Shown: in pieces, positions 25,785-35,153 of the stretch
How positions within the stretch are numbered: the first letter of the stretch is position 1
How the letters are laid out: every line of letters begins with the position of its first letter
Assembly (NCBI GenBank): GCA_014302835.1
Contig: CP060294.1
Coordinates: forward strand, 1,860,001-1,924,000
Source: Pedobacter sp. PAMC26386
GTDB lineage: Bacteria > Bacteroidota > Bacteroidia > Sphingobacteriales > Sphingobacteriaceae
DNA: 64,000 nucleotides
Reading direction: 5' to 3'
Notes under the pieces: model-generated
Databases searched by the model: none
What the model saw: the letters and a program-made list of their open reading frames with translations, nothing else
What the model was told of the DNA's origin: nothing
Translations under genes and position numbers: made by a program

Positions 25785-26498
25785 CTAGTTTACTTTTTCC
25801 AGCTTAGCAACGCCAGATTTATCTTCATCTACTTTTTTAGGATTACCTTTGTAATAGATGGTAGTAGCGCCAGAAGTTTTTGCTTTAAGCTCATTGAGTA
25901 CATTAATATTCAACTTACCCACACCTTCAACATTCAGGTCATAAATACCTGTAATAAAGTCAAATGCGTTCATTTGTATTACCCCTTTACTTTTCACCTG
26001 GTGTACACCAGCTTGTCCGATCAGATTGATATGAGCCTCTCCTTCAGCGGTGGTTGTTAACTTAGCCGCATTTAATTCGAGATTAATTAGAGTTGCACCG
26101 GATGATTTAATATCCAGATCATTGACATTGATCCTTGATGAGGTATAAACATGACTCGCTCCTTTAACATCTAAAGTTTTAAGCTCTCCAATACCTGCAC
26201 TGATAACCACAGAATCTTTTCCGCAGTATTTTTTAGTATCCAGTTCAATAGCCAGCCCGTTTTTATTGACCTCGGCCGTGATCAGATTGATTACATTAGA
26301 ATCTGCTTGTATACTAACCTTAAAGCTGCTATCCTGACGCAAAATCAATTTAACAGGACCACTAACGACAATTTCATTATAGGGTTTCACTGTTAATTCT
26401 TTAGTAGAACGCAGACCAGAATCTTCTACACATTTAGTTTCACATGCCGTAAAAAATAAGGGTAGAGCTAAGCTATAAAGGAATAATTTCTTCATCAT
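25785..26498 (-). CDS. Head-GIN-domain lipoprotein (DUF2807)
   Basis: This 237-residue protein has a lipoprotein signal peptide with lipobox FFTAC (Cys19 or so). The body is a beta-helix/autotransporter-like DUF2807 region with the typical opening PYNEIVVSGPVKLILRQ and repeated strand units (IKSSGATLINLEL, VEGVGKLNIN). Head-GIN proteins are abundant in Bacteroidota envelopes, and their role is not established. It follows recQ by 16 bases on the same strand, although functional linkage is doubtful. A very strong hairpin follows the stop. Confidence 0.83.
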   Translation of the reverse strand: MMKKLFLYSLALPLFFTACETKCVEDSGLRSTKELTVKPYNEIVVSGPVKLILRQDSSFKVSIQADSNVINLITAEVNKNGLAIELDTKKYCGKDSVVISAGIGELKTLDVKGASHVYTSSRINVNDLDIKSSGATLINLELNAAKLTTTAEGEAHINLIGQAGVHQVKSKGVIQMNAFDFITGIYDLNVEGVGKLNINVLNELKAKTSGATTIYYKGNPKKVDEDKSGVAKLEKVN

Positions 26499-26514
26499 AA
26501 TTTTTCAAGGTTTT

Positions 26515-28407
26515 TCAAAGATAATAGTTTTTGCCGTCTGTTTTAATTTTACCTGCATCCAGCAGCTCCCGGATCCGGTTTAACTTGTCCTGATCAGTAC
26601 CAATTTTAACCTGGTTAATCAGTTCATCTAATATCCGGGGTTCCGTCTGAACCAGAGTCGCAATCTCAAAATCAATTCTATCTTCCAGTTCAGCAAGGTC
26701 TTCGTTTCGTTTTTGTGCAAGGCAAACATCACATACTCCACATTGATCTGCATTTGGTTCATCAAAATAAGATAATAATTGGATACTTCTGCAAATAAAT
26801 GTGTCAGCATAAGCCAATACTGCGCTAATTTGCTCAGATTGTATCTTTCTTCTAAGTTCAATATACTTGACATCGGTATCCAGGTGAAGTAAATCTACGC
26901 GGGCCAGGATAAACTGCAATTGTGGCTGATCCGTTTGAGGAAGATAAGAAATTAGTCCTTGGTCCTGAAGATTATTGAGTTGACGCACAACATCATTAAA
27001 GGAGATCTTTAATTTTTTGGCAATGTCACTTTCACTGACATTAGCATAATGATCAAACATGCCACCATAAGACCGTAATATGGTTTTGATTAAAGAATCA
27101 TAACCGGAATTCTCAATTTGAAACCGGTAAACATCTTCGTTACCTGCCGTAAACAGTACGCGAGAGGGCAAAAAGATATTCTCTGAAAGTGTGATATAGC
27201 CATCATGTTCCAGAAACTTTAAAGCACTTATAGTTTTGATCACCCCCAGCTTAAATCTTTTACAGAAATCGGCCACATCAAAGCTGAAGTTAATACCTGC
27301 TCCTGCCCCATAAGCGAGCTGAAAATAGGTCCCTAGGTAATGATAGGTCTTTTTGATTTCTTCCACAGATGGGAAACTATCTGTATATTTTGCTTTCAAT
27401 GCCAGCTGATCTGACGCATTAGCCAGTAAAACAGCAAAAGCTCTTTTTCCATCCCGGCCACCACGACCTGCTTCCTGGTAATAGGCTTCAAGACTTTCTG
27501 GAAGATCAAGATGTACTACAAAACGTACGTCAGGCTTGTCTATTCCCATGCCAAAGGCATTAGTTGCCACAATCACCCTGATTTTATTCTGTTTCCAAGC
27601 TTCCTGTTTTCTTGATCTTTCGTTTTTCTCTATTCCTGCATGATAGAAGTCGGCAGCAATATTGTTCCTTTTCAAAAAAAGTGCGACTTCTGTAGTTTCC
27701 CGTCTGTTCCGGACATAAACCAGTCCGCTGCCTTTGACATTTCTCACAATATCAATCAGCTTTTTATATTTATCTTCGAGACCAAAAACCACATAACTGA
27801 GGTTTTTACGTGCAAAACTCTGTACGAAGATCTCTGGGTTTTTAAGTAACAGTTTTTCTACAATATCTGTCCGGACAAATGCCGTAGCAGTTGCTGTTAA
27901 TGCAATAAACGGAACTTTTGGATGAATTTCCCGCAATGCGGTGATCTGCATATAAGAAGGCCTGAAATCGTATCCCCACTGAGAAATACAATGTGCTTCA
28001 TCTATCGCGATTAAATTGACGTTCATATAAGAGATCCTGGTTCTGACCAGGTCTGACATTAAGCGTTCCGGAGAAAGATATAGGAACTTAACGGGACCAT
28101 AAATGCAGTTATCTAAAAGGATATCAATTTCCCTTTTCCCCATCCCTGCGTAGATAGCTACAGCATTGATCCCTTTTGCTTTCAGATTTTCTACCTGATC
28201 TTTCATCAGAGCAATCAGCGGCGAAACTACAATACAAATCCCATCATTTACCATTGCAGGAACCTGGAAACACAAAGATTTACCTCCTCCCGTGGGTAAA
28301 AGTGCTAACACATCTTTCCCATCCAGTACGGCCTGAATAATATCCTGCTGCAATGGTCTGAATGTGTTAAATCCCCAATAGTGTTTTAAAATATCTGTTT
28401 CGTTCAT
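26515..28407 (-). CDS. recQ: ATP-dependent DNA helicase RecQ
   Basis: This superfamily-2 helicase carries motif I (LLPTGGGKSLCF), the DEAH box (AIDEAHCISQWG with the RecQ-specific FRPSY), motif VI (QEAGRGGRDG) and a zinc-binding domain with a Cys set ending CGVCDVC. A winged-helix RQC region follows. No clear HRDC domain is visible at the C-terminus, where E. coli RecQ has one. RecQ unwinds DNA 3'-5' in recombination repair and fork restart. The frame extends to a TTG at 28434, but the ATG at 28407 gives the family N-terminus and avoids overlap with the upstream flavoprotein gene. Confidence 0.93.
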   Translation of the reverse strand: MNETDILKHYWGFNTFRPLQQDIIQAVLDGKDVLALLPTGGGKSLCFQVPAMVNDGICIVVSPLIALMKDQVENLKAKGINAVAIYAGMGKREIDILLDNCIYGPVKFLYLSPERLMSDLVRTRISYMNVNLIAIDEAHCISQWGYDFRPSYMQITALREIHPKVPFIALTATATAFVRTDIVEKLLLKNPEIFVQSFARKNLSYVVFGLEDKYKKLIDIVRNVKGSGLVYVRNRRETTEVALFLKRNNIAADFYHAGIEKNERSRKQEAWKQNKIRVIVATNAFGMGIDKPDVRFVVHLDLPESLEAYYQEAGRGGRDGKRAFAVLLANASDQLALKAKYTDSFPSVEEIKKTYHYLGTYFQLAYGAGAGINFSFDVADFCKRFKLGVIKTISALKFLEHDGYITLSENIFLPSRVLFTAGNEDVYRFQIENSGYDSLIKTILRSYGGMFDHYANVSESDIAKKLKISFNDVVRQLNNLQDQGLISYLPQTDQPQLQFILARVDLLHLDTDVKYIELRRKIQSEQISAVLAYADTFICRSIQLLSYFDEPNADQCGVCDVCLAQKRNEDLAELEDRIDFEIATLVQTEPRILDELINQVKIGTDQDKLNRIRELLDAGKIKTDGKNYYL

Positions 28408-28417
28408 AAAAAATGCG

Positions 28418-29611
28418 CTATATTCCCTGTGCAATCACAAAGCCGCAAGCCCATGCCCATTGAAAATTATATCCACCAAGCCAGCCTGTAACATCTACAC
28501 ATTCCCCGCCAAAATACAGTCCTGGCATTTTTTTACATTCTAAAGTTTTAGAAGACAATTCCCCTGTATCGATTCCGCCGCGCATCACTTCTGCTTTATC
28601 GTACCCTTTATCGCCCGCTGGCTTAACTTTAAATAGATGAATAGTTTGATGAATCAATTCCATTTCTGTTTTGGTCAGTGAAGCAACTTGTTTATCTACG
28701 GGAAGAAATTTACTTAAGGCATCAGTAAATTTCTTGGCGTAATATCTATTGAGTAAGGTAGACAATAATGTCTTTCCGTTATATTTTCTTTCTTCTTCAA
28801 GCAATTCGGTAATATCTTCCCGGGGCAGTAGATTGATATTGATACTTTCGCCTGGTTGCCAGTAAGAGGATATTTGTAAGATTGCGGGGCCGCTTAATCC
28901 CCAGTGGGTAAACAGGATATTCTCCTCAAAAGAGATCTTCTCATTACTGACTTCGCAGAAAACTGAGTTTCCTGAAAGCTGTACATACCAGTCTTCTTCT
29001 TTCCCTGTAATAGTCAATGGGACCAGCGCTGGTGCTGTATCTATTATATTTAAGCCGTTTTTACGAGCAAAACGCAGGGCGAAATCTGTTGCGCCCATTT
29101 TCGGGATTGGTAATCCACCAGTAGCGATGACTAGTTTTGAAGTAGTCAAAGTATATGTTTTACCAGCCTGTTGATAATTGATCGTATAAGAACCGTCATT
29201 TTGTATAATGTCAGTTACATCCGCATTGCATTTAATCTCTTGTCCAAAATCTGCGCATAGCTCTGTAAACAGGTCTACAATGGCTTTAGCATTTTTATCT
29301 TCTGGAAATAATTGTCCGAGCGTCTTTTCTTTCCCGCTAATTCCATAAGTTTCAAAAAAACTGATCGTATCTGCAACAGTCCATTGTGTAAAGGCCGATT
29401 TACTAAAGTGTTTATTTCCCGAAATAAACTGTTCGTCAGTAGCAAACAGATTGGTATAGTTACATCTCCCCCCTCCGGAAATCAATATTTTAGCTCCCGC
29501 TTTACTTCCTTTTTCCAGTAAAACAACCTTCTTACCCAAGTATCCAGCTTGTACTGCACACATCAATCCGCATGCACCCGCTCCAATTATTATAGCATCA
29601 GCCTCCATCAA
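28418..29611 (-). CDS. HI0933/BaiN-family flavoprotein (NAD(P)/FAD-dependent oxidoreductase)
   Basis: This 397-residue flavoprotein has an N-terminal dinucleotide motif IIGAGACGLMCA, the family signature KILISGGGRCNYTNL, and the second GG-rich motif VIATGGLPIPKMG. It ends in YFGGECVDVTGWLGGYNFQWAW, whose last part is diagnostic of HI0933-like proteins (YhiN). The biochemical substrate is unknown for most members; BaiN of Clostridium acts on bile acids. It lies 10 bases upstream of recQ on the same strand. It is divergent from purK, across a region packed with repeats. Confidence 0.9.
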   Translation of the reverse strand: MMEADAIIIGAGACGLMCAVQAGYLGKKVVLLEKGSKAGAKILISGGGRCNYTNLFATDEQFISGNKHFSKSAFTQWTVADTISFFETYGISGKEKTLGQLFPEDKNAKAIVDLFTELCADFGQEIKCNADVTDIIQNDGSYTINYQQAGKTYTLTTSKLVIATGGLPIPKMGATDFALRFARKNGLNIIDTAPALVPLTITGKEEDWYVQLSGNSVFCEVSNEKISFEENILFTHWGLSGPAILQISSYWQPGESININLLPREDITELLEEERKYNGKTLLSTLLNRYYAKKFTDALSKFLPVDKQVASLTKTEMELIHQTIHLFKVKPAGDKGYDKAEVMRGGIDTGELSSKTLECKKMPGLYFGGECVDVTGWLGGYNFQWAWACGFVIAQGI

Positions 29612-29643
29612 ATCCGTTTATATTGTTATTTTTGTGCAAAAAA

Positions 29644-29683
29644 AAGCCTGTTTAAATTTATATGATAAAATTGTTTACGGCTT
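29644..29683. repeat. Intergenic imperfect palindrome, copy 2
   Basis: AAGCC at 29644-29648 mirrors GGCTT at 29679-29683, around the core GTTTAAATTTATATGATAAA, which differs by one base from copy 1 at 2379-2423. It lies upstream of the flavoprotein gene in the same relative orientation as the other copies. Confidence 0.55.
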
Positions 29684-29800
29684 ATTTTTAAGTTAAACAA
29701 AGTTAAACTCTATTCCGGCAGCTTTCCCTCCTGAATAGAATTGGACGAAGTTGCAGCTAAAAAGAAGCATAAACAAATTATCAGGTAAATTTTAAACAGG
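29646..29800. repeat. 155-bp element with long imperfect terminal inverted repeats (MITE-like)
   Basis: The left end CCTGTTTAAATTTA and the right end, read on the other strand as CCTGTTTAAAATTTA, are inverted and remain alignable inward for about 45 bases (both reach a TTGTTTA stretch). The right arm is the second copy of the repeat at 15594-15649. No coding capacity is visible and no clear target duplication flanks it. It fills most of the divergent region between the flavoprotein gene and purK. Confidence 0.45.
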
Positions 29801-29827
29801 TGTAAAAGCATATATTTTCATATTGAT

Positions 29828-30967
29828 ATGGCAAAACAAATAAGTGAGTTAAAATTAGGTATTCTTGGTGGTGGACAATTAGGGCGAATGTTAATTCAGG
29901 AGGCTATTAATTATAACCTGACCACATTGGTTTTAGATCCTGATCATGAAGCTCCTTGCAAACACCTCGCAAACTACTTTGAATGTGGGTCTATTACTGA
30001 TTTCGATACGGTATATAAATTCGGCAAAAAAGCGGATGTGATTACTATTGAAATTGAAAAGGTAAATATTGAGGCTTTAGAGCAACTGGAAAAAGAGGGC
30101 AAATTGGTGTTCCCGCAATCAAGGGTAATCAGATTGATCCAGGATAAAGGTATACAGAAGCAGTTTTTCAAAGAGAATGATATCCCTACTGCTCCTTTTC
30201 AGTTAGCAAACACGAAAGACGATTTGTTGAATTCAAATTTTCCTTTCCCATACATGCTTAAACAGCGTAAAGATGGGTATGATGGTAAAGGGGTAATGAA
30301 AATCAATACTATAGCTGATCTGGATAATGCATTCGACAGTCCATGTCTAATAGAGGAACTGGTTGATTTTGAGAAAGAAATCGCGGTGATTGTCTCCAGA
30401 AATTCGAATGGTGATGTGAAGACTTTCCCTATGGTGGAAATGGAGTTCAATGCGGAAGCAAATCTGGTAGAATTCCTGATCTCTCCTTCTACTTATCCAG
30501 AGCATGTGCAGGAAAGAGCAGAATTAATCGCTAAAAAAATTGCTGCTGCTTTAAATATAACTGGTTTACTGGCTGTAGAAATGTTTATCACGAAGGATGG
30601 TCAAATCCTGGTGAACGAGTTGGCACCAAGACCGCATAATAGTGGCCACCATACTATTGAGGGTAATTATGTATCTCAGTTTGATCAGCATTTACGGTCG
30701 GTGTTTAATCTTCCTTTAGGCGATACACGTGCGATTAATAATGCGGTGATGATTAATGTACTTGGTGAAAAAGGTCATGATGGTGTGGCTAAATATCAAG
30801 GGCTGGAAAAGATTATGGCAATAGATGGTGTATATGTACACCTTTATGGCAAGAAATACACGAAGCCTTTCCGCAAAATGGGTCACGTTACTATTGTAGA
30901 CCAAAACAGGGAAGCTGCTATCGAAAAAGCAAATTTTGTTAAAGAAACACTAAAAGTAATATCTTAA
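29828..30967 (+). CDS. purK: N5-carboxyaminoimidazole ribonucleotide synthase
   Basis: This 379-residue ATP-grasp enzyme starts with [13 protein letters not shown], the N-terminal motif of PurK. It has the ATP-grasp segment [12 protein letters not shown], the acidic Mg-ATP ligands in [15 protein letters not shown], and the closing VHLYGKK and RKMGHVT segments. It converts AIR, bicarbonate and ATP to N5-CAIR in de novo purine synthesis. Its stop TAA shares a base with the purE start, so the two are translationally coupled. Confidence 0.96.
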   Translation: MAKQISELKLGILGGGQLGRMLIQEAINYNLTTLVLDPDHEAPCKHLANYFECGSITDFDTVYKFGKKADVITIEIEKVNIEALEQLEKEGKLVFPQSRVIRLIQDKGIQKQFFKENDIPTAPFQLANTKDDLLNSNFPFPYMLKQRKDGYDGKGVMKINTIADLDNAFDSPCLIEELVDFEKEIAVIVSRNSNGDVKTFPMVEMEFNAEANLVEFLISPSTYPEHVQERAELIAKKIAAALNITGLLAVEMFITKDGQILVNELAPRPHNSGHHTIEGNYVSQFDQHLRSVFNLPLGDTRAINNAVMINVLGEKGHDGVAKYQGLEKIMAIDGVYVHLYGKKYTKPFRKMGHVTIVDQNREAAIEKANFVKETLKVIS

Positions 30968-31455
30968 TGAGCGTACAAGTAGGTATAATTATGGGCAGCA
31001 AGTCTGATTTAAATATCATGAACGATGCTGCTGATATTTTAAAGGAATTTGGAGTAGAATTTGAAATGACGGTTGTTTCAGCACACCGTACACCAGAAAG
31101 AATGTTCAGCTATGCAAAAGAGGCTGCTTCAAGAGGGTTAAAAGTAATTATTGCTGGTGCCGGTGGTGCTGCGCATTTACCAGGCATGGTAGCTTCAATT
31201 ACGGTTTTACCGGTGATCGGGGTACCTGTTAAAAGTTCTAATTCGATTGATGGATGGGATTCTATTCTATCAATCCTGCAAATGCCAAATGGTATTCCGG
31301 TAGCTACGGTTGCTTTGAACGCGGCTAAAAATGCGGGATTACTTGCTGTACAGATTTTATCGACTGGCGATAGTTCACTTGTGGTTAAAATGCAGGGTTA
31401 TAAAGATGAGTTAAGAAGAAAAGTTGAGGAATCTGCTGCTGAGTTGGGTTCGTAA
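30967..31455 (+). CDS. purE: N5-CAIR mutase (class I PurE)
   Basis: This 162-residue protein begins [14 protein letters not shown], the class I PurE motif. The catalytic His and neighbours lie in [10 protein letters not shown], and [13 protein letters not shown] and [13 protein letters not shown] complete the active site. It rearranges N5-CAIR to CAIR directly after PurK. The start codon overlaps the purK stop by one base. A strong terminator follows within 10 bases, so purKE form a two-gene operon. Confidence 0.96.
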   Translation: MSVQVGIIMGSKSDLNIMNDAADILKEFGVEFEMTVVSAHRTPERMFSYAKEAASRGLKVIIAGAGGAAHLPGMVASITVLPVIGVPVKSSNSIDGWDSILSILQMPNGIPVATVALNAAKNAGLLAVQILSTGDSSLVVKMQGYKDELRRKVEESAAELGS

Positions 31456-31464
31456 AAACTAGAC

Positions 31465-31550
31465 AAAAAAACGGCCCTGCAATTTTCAGAACTGGAGTTC
31501 CCCGCGAAAAGCGAGGAAATATGTTCTGAAAATTGCAGGGCCGTTTTTTT
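31465..31550 (+). terminator. Long Rho-independent terminator of purKE
   Basis: A 28-base arm at 31465-31492 pairs perfectly with 31523-31550. The GC-rich part is ACGGCCCTGCAATTTTCAGA, closed by A7 on the left and T7 on the right. The 30-base loop holds a smaller hairpin. It could work in either direction, but only purE is nearby upstream. Confidence 0.9.
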
Positions 31551-31626
31551 ATTCCTCGGGTTTTCCCTCTCTTATTTGATGGTTATCTAGATGGAGCTTA
31601 AAGGGGATGTTTATTGATGGAACTTA

Positions 31627-31667
31627 AGAGCTTGTTTAAATTTATCATCTAAATTTAAACAAGCTCT
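31627..31667. repeat. Perfect 18-bp intergenic palindrome, copy 3
   Basis: AGAGCTTGTTTAAATTTA at 31627-31644 is a perfect inverted match to 31650-31667 around TCATC. On the minus strand the core GTTTAAATTTAGATGATAAA equals that of copy 1. It lies about 80 bases upstream of the esterase gene and after the purKE terminator. Confidence 0.6.
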
Positions 31668-31747
31668 AACTATTGTTATAAATAACTTTATTGCTGTAAC
31701 ATGTTACAGAGGAAACAGTCTTATAATAAGATCCAAAATCCCTTACA

Positions 31748-33274
31748 ATGAGAAATAAAACCCGCCGTATTTTATTGCTAACGATAACTGGCGTTTTTAA
31801 TTTATTGAATCTGACTGCGTCTGCACAAGATTTACCGGGCAAACGCGATTCTATTAGCTCAACTATACTGAAGGAGAAAAGGTTTATACAGGTAGTTTTA
31901 CCTGAAAAGTATAAAAAGGGGTCGACAGATAAGTACAATGTGTTGTATGTACTGGATGGGGAAGGAAATACTAAATTATTTACTCAAATACAGCAATTTA
32001 TAGAGAGCGAAAGCTATATGCCGCCGACAATTATTGTTGGCGTTTTAAATACTGATCGAAACAGGGACTTTCTGCCTACGCATGTTGAGAATACAAAAAC
32101 ATCAGGTGGTGCGGATAAATTTTTAAGTTTTTTTAAGGAGGAACTGATACCTTTTATTAATAAAAATTACCCATCTGATGGTAATAATACGCTTTTTGGT
32201 CACTCCTTTGGCGGCGTGTTTGTCACCTATGCTTTGCTCACTGAGCCACAACTATTTGAGTCTTATATCGCAGCCGACCCTAGTTATTGGTGGGACAAAC
32301 AGGTCATGCTGAAGATGACTTCCAGTAAACTGGCTAATCTGACTAATTTAAATAAAAATCTATACATCTCTGGCCGTGAAGGAGATGAGCTTAAAGAAAT
32401 GGGCATACCTCCAATGGATAGCTTACTTAAAAAAACTGCCCCAAACGGTCTTACCTGGAAAGTAACATCATACCCTAATGAAACACACGGTTCAGTGAAA
32501 CTTAAAAGCATCTATGATGGGTTAAAATTTAGTTATGCGGGATACCAGCCAAGATATATTATCATCCACCCAATGGCAGGCATTATGCTCAAAGACAAAC
32601 CCATTAAATTGTGGTTCTTTGGTGATACAACCAAAGTAAAATATACCACTGATGGTACTGAACCCACACTAACTTCAGCCCCAGTAAAAAAAGAAATCAT
32701 GTTGTACTCCGCAGGAAAGGTAACGGCAAAACTGTTTACTCATGGAAGCAGGTATGACAAATCTTTCACTGCCAATCTTAAAACTGGCACCTATTTAGCT
32801 GCTGGTAAACTGGCAAAAAATATGAAAGCAGGTGGATTTGATTATGCTTATTATGAAGGCAAATGGGATAAATTACCCGATTTCAAAAATTTGAAACCCA
32901 TTAAAAGCGGTAAAGCAGACTCCAGTTTCAGTTTAGGTAAGCTGCCAGCCCAAAACAATTTTGCATTGGTGATCTCAGGGCAATTAGAGGTGACAGAAGA
33001 TGGGTATCATTCATTTGTATTAAGTAGTGATGATGGATCCAGGTTTTATCTTGGTAACCAATTGTTAATCGATTATGATGGTTTACATGGCGATGATGAT
33101 GTTAAAACCTACATTATTCCATTGAAAAAAGGGTTTTACCCAATTCGGGAGGAATATTTCCAAAAAGAGGGTGGTGCCAAGCTAAGCCTGGAGTACCTTA
33201 CACCCAAAAACATAGAGACAATGAAGTCATTACCAATTCCACTAACGCTTCAATATGGAAGCAGTACTCTCTGA
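31748..33274 (+). CDS. Secreted esterase with CHB_HEX_C-like and PA14 domains
   Basis: This 508-residue exported protein has a signal peptide (1 to about 26, ending ASAQ). An esterase-D-type alpha/beta hydrolase (about 40-265) carries the nucleophile Ser in LFGHSFGGVF, an Asp in AADPSYWW, and a His in NETHGSVKL. A small beta domain of the chitobiase/hexosaminidase C-terminal type (VKYTTDGTEPT, about 280-350) follows, then a PA14 lectin-like domain (about 365-500) with SSDDGSRFYLGNQLLIDYDG. PA14 and CHB_HEX_C units usually bind carbohydrate, so deacylation of a glycan or glycan-linked ester is plausible. There is no polysaccharide-utilisation locus beside it. Domain calls are firm; the substrate is open. 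Confidence 0.85.
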   Translation: MRNKTRRILLLTITGVFNLLNLTASAQDLPGKRDSISSTILKEKRFIQVVLPEKYKKGSTDKYNVLYVLDGEGNTKLFTQIQQFIESESYMPPTIIVGVLNTDRNRDFLPTHVENTKTSGGADKFLSFFKEELIPFINKNYPSDGNNTLFGHSFGGVFVTYALLTEPQLFESYIAADPSYWWDKQVMLKMTSSKLANLTNLNKNLYISGREGDELKEMGIPPMDSLLKKTAPNGLTWKVTSYPNETHGSVKLKSIYDGLKFSYAGYQPRYIIIHPMAGIMLKDKPIKLWFFGDTTKVKYTTDGTEPTLTSAPVKKEIMLYSAGKVTAKLFTHGSRYDKSFTANLKTGTYLAAGKLAKNMKAGGFDYAYYEGKWDKLPDFKNLKPIKSGKADSSFSLGKLPAQNNFALVISGQLEVTEDGYHSFVLSSDDGSRFYLGNQLLIDYDGLHGDDDVKTYIIPLKKGFYPIREEYFQKEGGAKLSLEYLTPKNIETMKSLPIPLTLQYGSSTL

Positions 33275-33284
33275 TTTACAGCTA

Positions 33285-33803
33285 TTAGAGAAATCCTGAT
33301 ATAAAACAGAAAATTCCAAATAATGCAAAGACAAGCCCAAGGTACCATAAGATTTTTTTCCGGGTCAGAATAGAAATAGCAGAAACTGCAATGGCAATCT
33401 GAAACAAGGTTACTGACCTTGCCAATAATACATGTTTTTCCAAATGGGCTTCAGATAGCCTTTCATGTGCGGTGGCCTCTCCTTTTATGATACTTTGTTC
33501 CTTTTTGTACTTCTCTATTTTAGCATGGTCATTTGTTAGATTGGGACGGATAGATTCGATTTCTGCCTTAATACCTTTCGCCTGGTAATATGACCATTGA
33601 TCTGAAGCTTTTATTTGCTCTATTAACGCTTCATTTGAGTGATGCCCGGCCATCAATCCTGCGATAGCTGCAAACACGGCTACCAAAGCTGTGGATATTG
33701 CCAGAGACATAATCCATTTGCTTTCTGCCTTGTCTTTAGCTTCTTCTATTTTTTCCTTGATAGTTTCGTGCAAATGTTCTGTAGGCACCTCGATTTCTTC
33801 CAT
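33285..33803 (-). CDS. DUF4337-like membrane protein
   Basis: This 172-residue protein has an acidic and basic helical N-terminus (EEAKDKAESKW), one hydrophobic helix (about 30-52, with AAIAGLMAGHHSNEALI after it), a long cytoplasmic or periplasmic helical part (about 55-125), and two more hydrophobic segments (about 130-170). The layout and the segment ASDQWSYYQAKGIK are typical of DUF4337 proteins, whose function is unknown. It ends 11 bases from the convergent esterase gene. Confidence 0.78.
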   Translation of the reverse strand: MEEIEVPTEHLHETIKEKIEEAKDKAESKWIMSLAISTALVAVFAAIAGLMAGHHSNEALIEQIKASDQWSYYQAKGIKAEIESIRPNLTNDHAKIEKYKKEQSIIKGEATAHERLSEAHLEKHVLLARSVTLFQIAIAVSAISILTRKKILWYLGLVFALFGIFCFISGFL

Positions 33804-33912
33804 ACCAACTTTAAGTATTTAAATTTCCTGTATAAAATTAAGGTTTATTTCTGTGATGTAACTGCTATAACCGCGACCTTTCCGATTGTTCTCTATCAGA
33901 CAAAACACGGCG

Positions 33913-34472
33913 TTATTTCTCAAGTCTCTTCTTAACGATTTCAATTAGCTCGTCCTTTGTCAGGAAATCATTAAAGAAGTCTTCCAGACTTCCTATATTG
34001 GTAATTTCTTTAAAAAACTCTTCGTGATCAGTTCCAAAGACAGTTGGATTTTCCTGATTAGGGTCGGATAAGCAGATATAATAATGATCGGGAAATCCAT
34101 CATTTCTTCATCGATAAAATCAGCATTCCATTCCTCATAGTCTGCTGTTCCTTCCTTAAATGGGGTAAAAAGTATATTTCTGAAAAAGGTTTGGCCAAAT
34201 CCGTCTTCTGTGTCCCTGTAATAATGTTCAGTTATCTTTTTATAAAAAGTCTCTTTATCACTGTTGAATAACGTTTCATTTTCCTTCACGAATTCTGCAA
34301 TACCATAAATGGGCTCTGCTTCCTCTGCAGTTTGCCAGGGCATATCTTTGCTTTTAGGATAAAGAACGGTATTGAAGGTGATAGCCGCTAAATCATCTTA
34401 CAACGACTTACCCACTACATTTTCAACGTTTCCACCTAACTGTTGAATACGGTGTATAATCTCCTGTTTCAT
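33913..34472 (-). pseudogene. Decayed gene with one nonsense codon and one frameshift (possibly SMI1/KNR4-like)
   Basis: Reading the minus strand from ATG 34472 gives MKQEIIHRIQQLGGNVENVV and then a TAA at 34398-34400 where a Gln codon (CAA) would fit. The same frame continues DDLAAITFNTVLYPKSKD through the ATG at 34343 to about 34095. There a single missing base shifts the frame. The other frame then continues as DHYYICLSDPNQENPTVFG and ends at TAA 33913-33915. Restoring one base gives 187 codons. The acidic composition and the C-terminal pattern (SDP..P..FGTDHEEFF) are weakly reminiscent of SMI1/KNR4 (SUKH) proteins, which are often immunity proteins. The remaining open piece (33993-34343) has a nonsense-looking C-terminus. 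The family call is tentative. Confidence 0.7.
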
Positions 34473-34539
34473 TTGTTGTTGTTTTTGTTTTGAACAGATC
34501 TATGTTAGATTAAAGACATTTTTCTTAAAGGATACGGAG

Positions 34540-35103
34540 CTAATTCAGATTTGGGTTTTTGGGAAAATTACTAATGTGAGCGTATTTTGGTCCAAGATGA
34601 ATAATTACTTCTTTCCAGAGTTGTTCTGCATCAGTAGAGAAAAGTAGGTCAGCATCATACTGATCGGAAACAATCCAGGTGTTTTCTTCCATCTCTGCTT
34701 TGAGCTGAGCTCCCTCCCAGCCTGAATAGCCTACAAAGATTTTCACGTCTTGCTGAGTCAGCATACCCTCGCCCATGAGGACTCTAAAACTCTCGAAGTT
34801 CCCTCCCCAGAAAACTCCTTTAGCAATTTCTTCGCCACCAGGTATTTTTTCGGGACAACGATGGATAAAGTGAATGGTGTCGGTAGCTACAGGGCCGCCG
34901 TAACAAACAGGAAAGGCTGGTCCGCCGATATCTTCAATCAGATCCCCCAAAAGGAGAAGGCTAGGCTGATTAATAACAAAACCAAGACTTCCCACTTCGC
35001 TATGTTCGGTCAGAAAAACTACCGACCTTGCAAAATTAGGGTCATTTAAAAATGGTTCGGAAACAAGCAGTTTACCGGCTGAGGGTGTTAATCGACTTAT
35101 CAT
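34540..35103 (-). CDS. YqgE/AlgH-family protein
   Basis: This 187-residue protein matches the UPF0301/AlgH family (PF02622) along its length: GKLLVSEPFLNDPNFARSVV at the start, GSLGFVINQPS, the FPVCYGGPV segment, and GYSGWEGAQLKAEME near the end. The family is widespread and conserved, the crystal structures are known, and the molecular role is still unclear (AlgH has been linked to alginate regulation in Pseudomonas). It is divergent from pdxH, with 50 bases between starts. Confidence 0.92.
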   Translation of the reverse strand: MISRLTPSAGKLLVSEPFLNDPNFARSVVFLTEHSEVGSLGFVINQPSLLLLGDLIEDIGGPAFPVCYGGPVATDTIHFIHRCPEKIPGGEEIAKGVFWGGNFESFRVLMGEGMLTQQDVKIFVGYSGWEGAQLKAEMEENTWIVSDQYDADLLFSTDAEQLWKEVIIHLGPKYAHISNFPKNPNLN

Positions 35104-35153
35104 TTTGGAAAATTACTTATAATTTTAAATAAACTAAAGACTATTTTTGTCAA

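Noticed and set aside
33993..34343. A 116-residue open frame that could be annotated as a small gene
   Set aside because: It is the middle part of the pseudogene at 33913-34472. Its C-terminus after the frameshift is nonsense, while the other frame carries a well-formed continuation.
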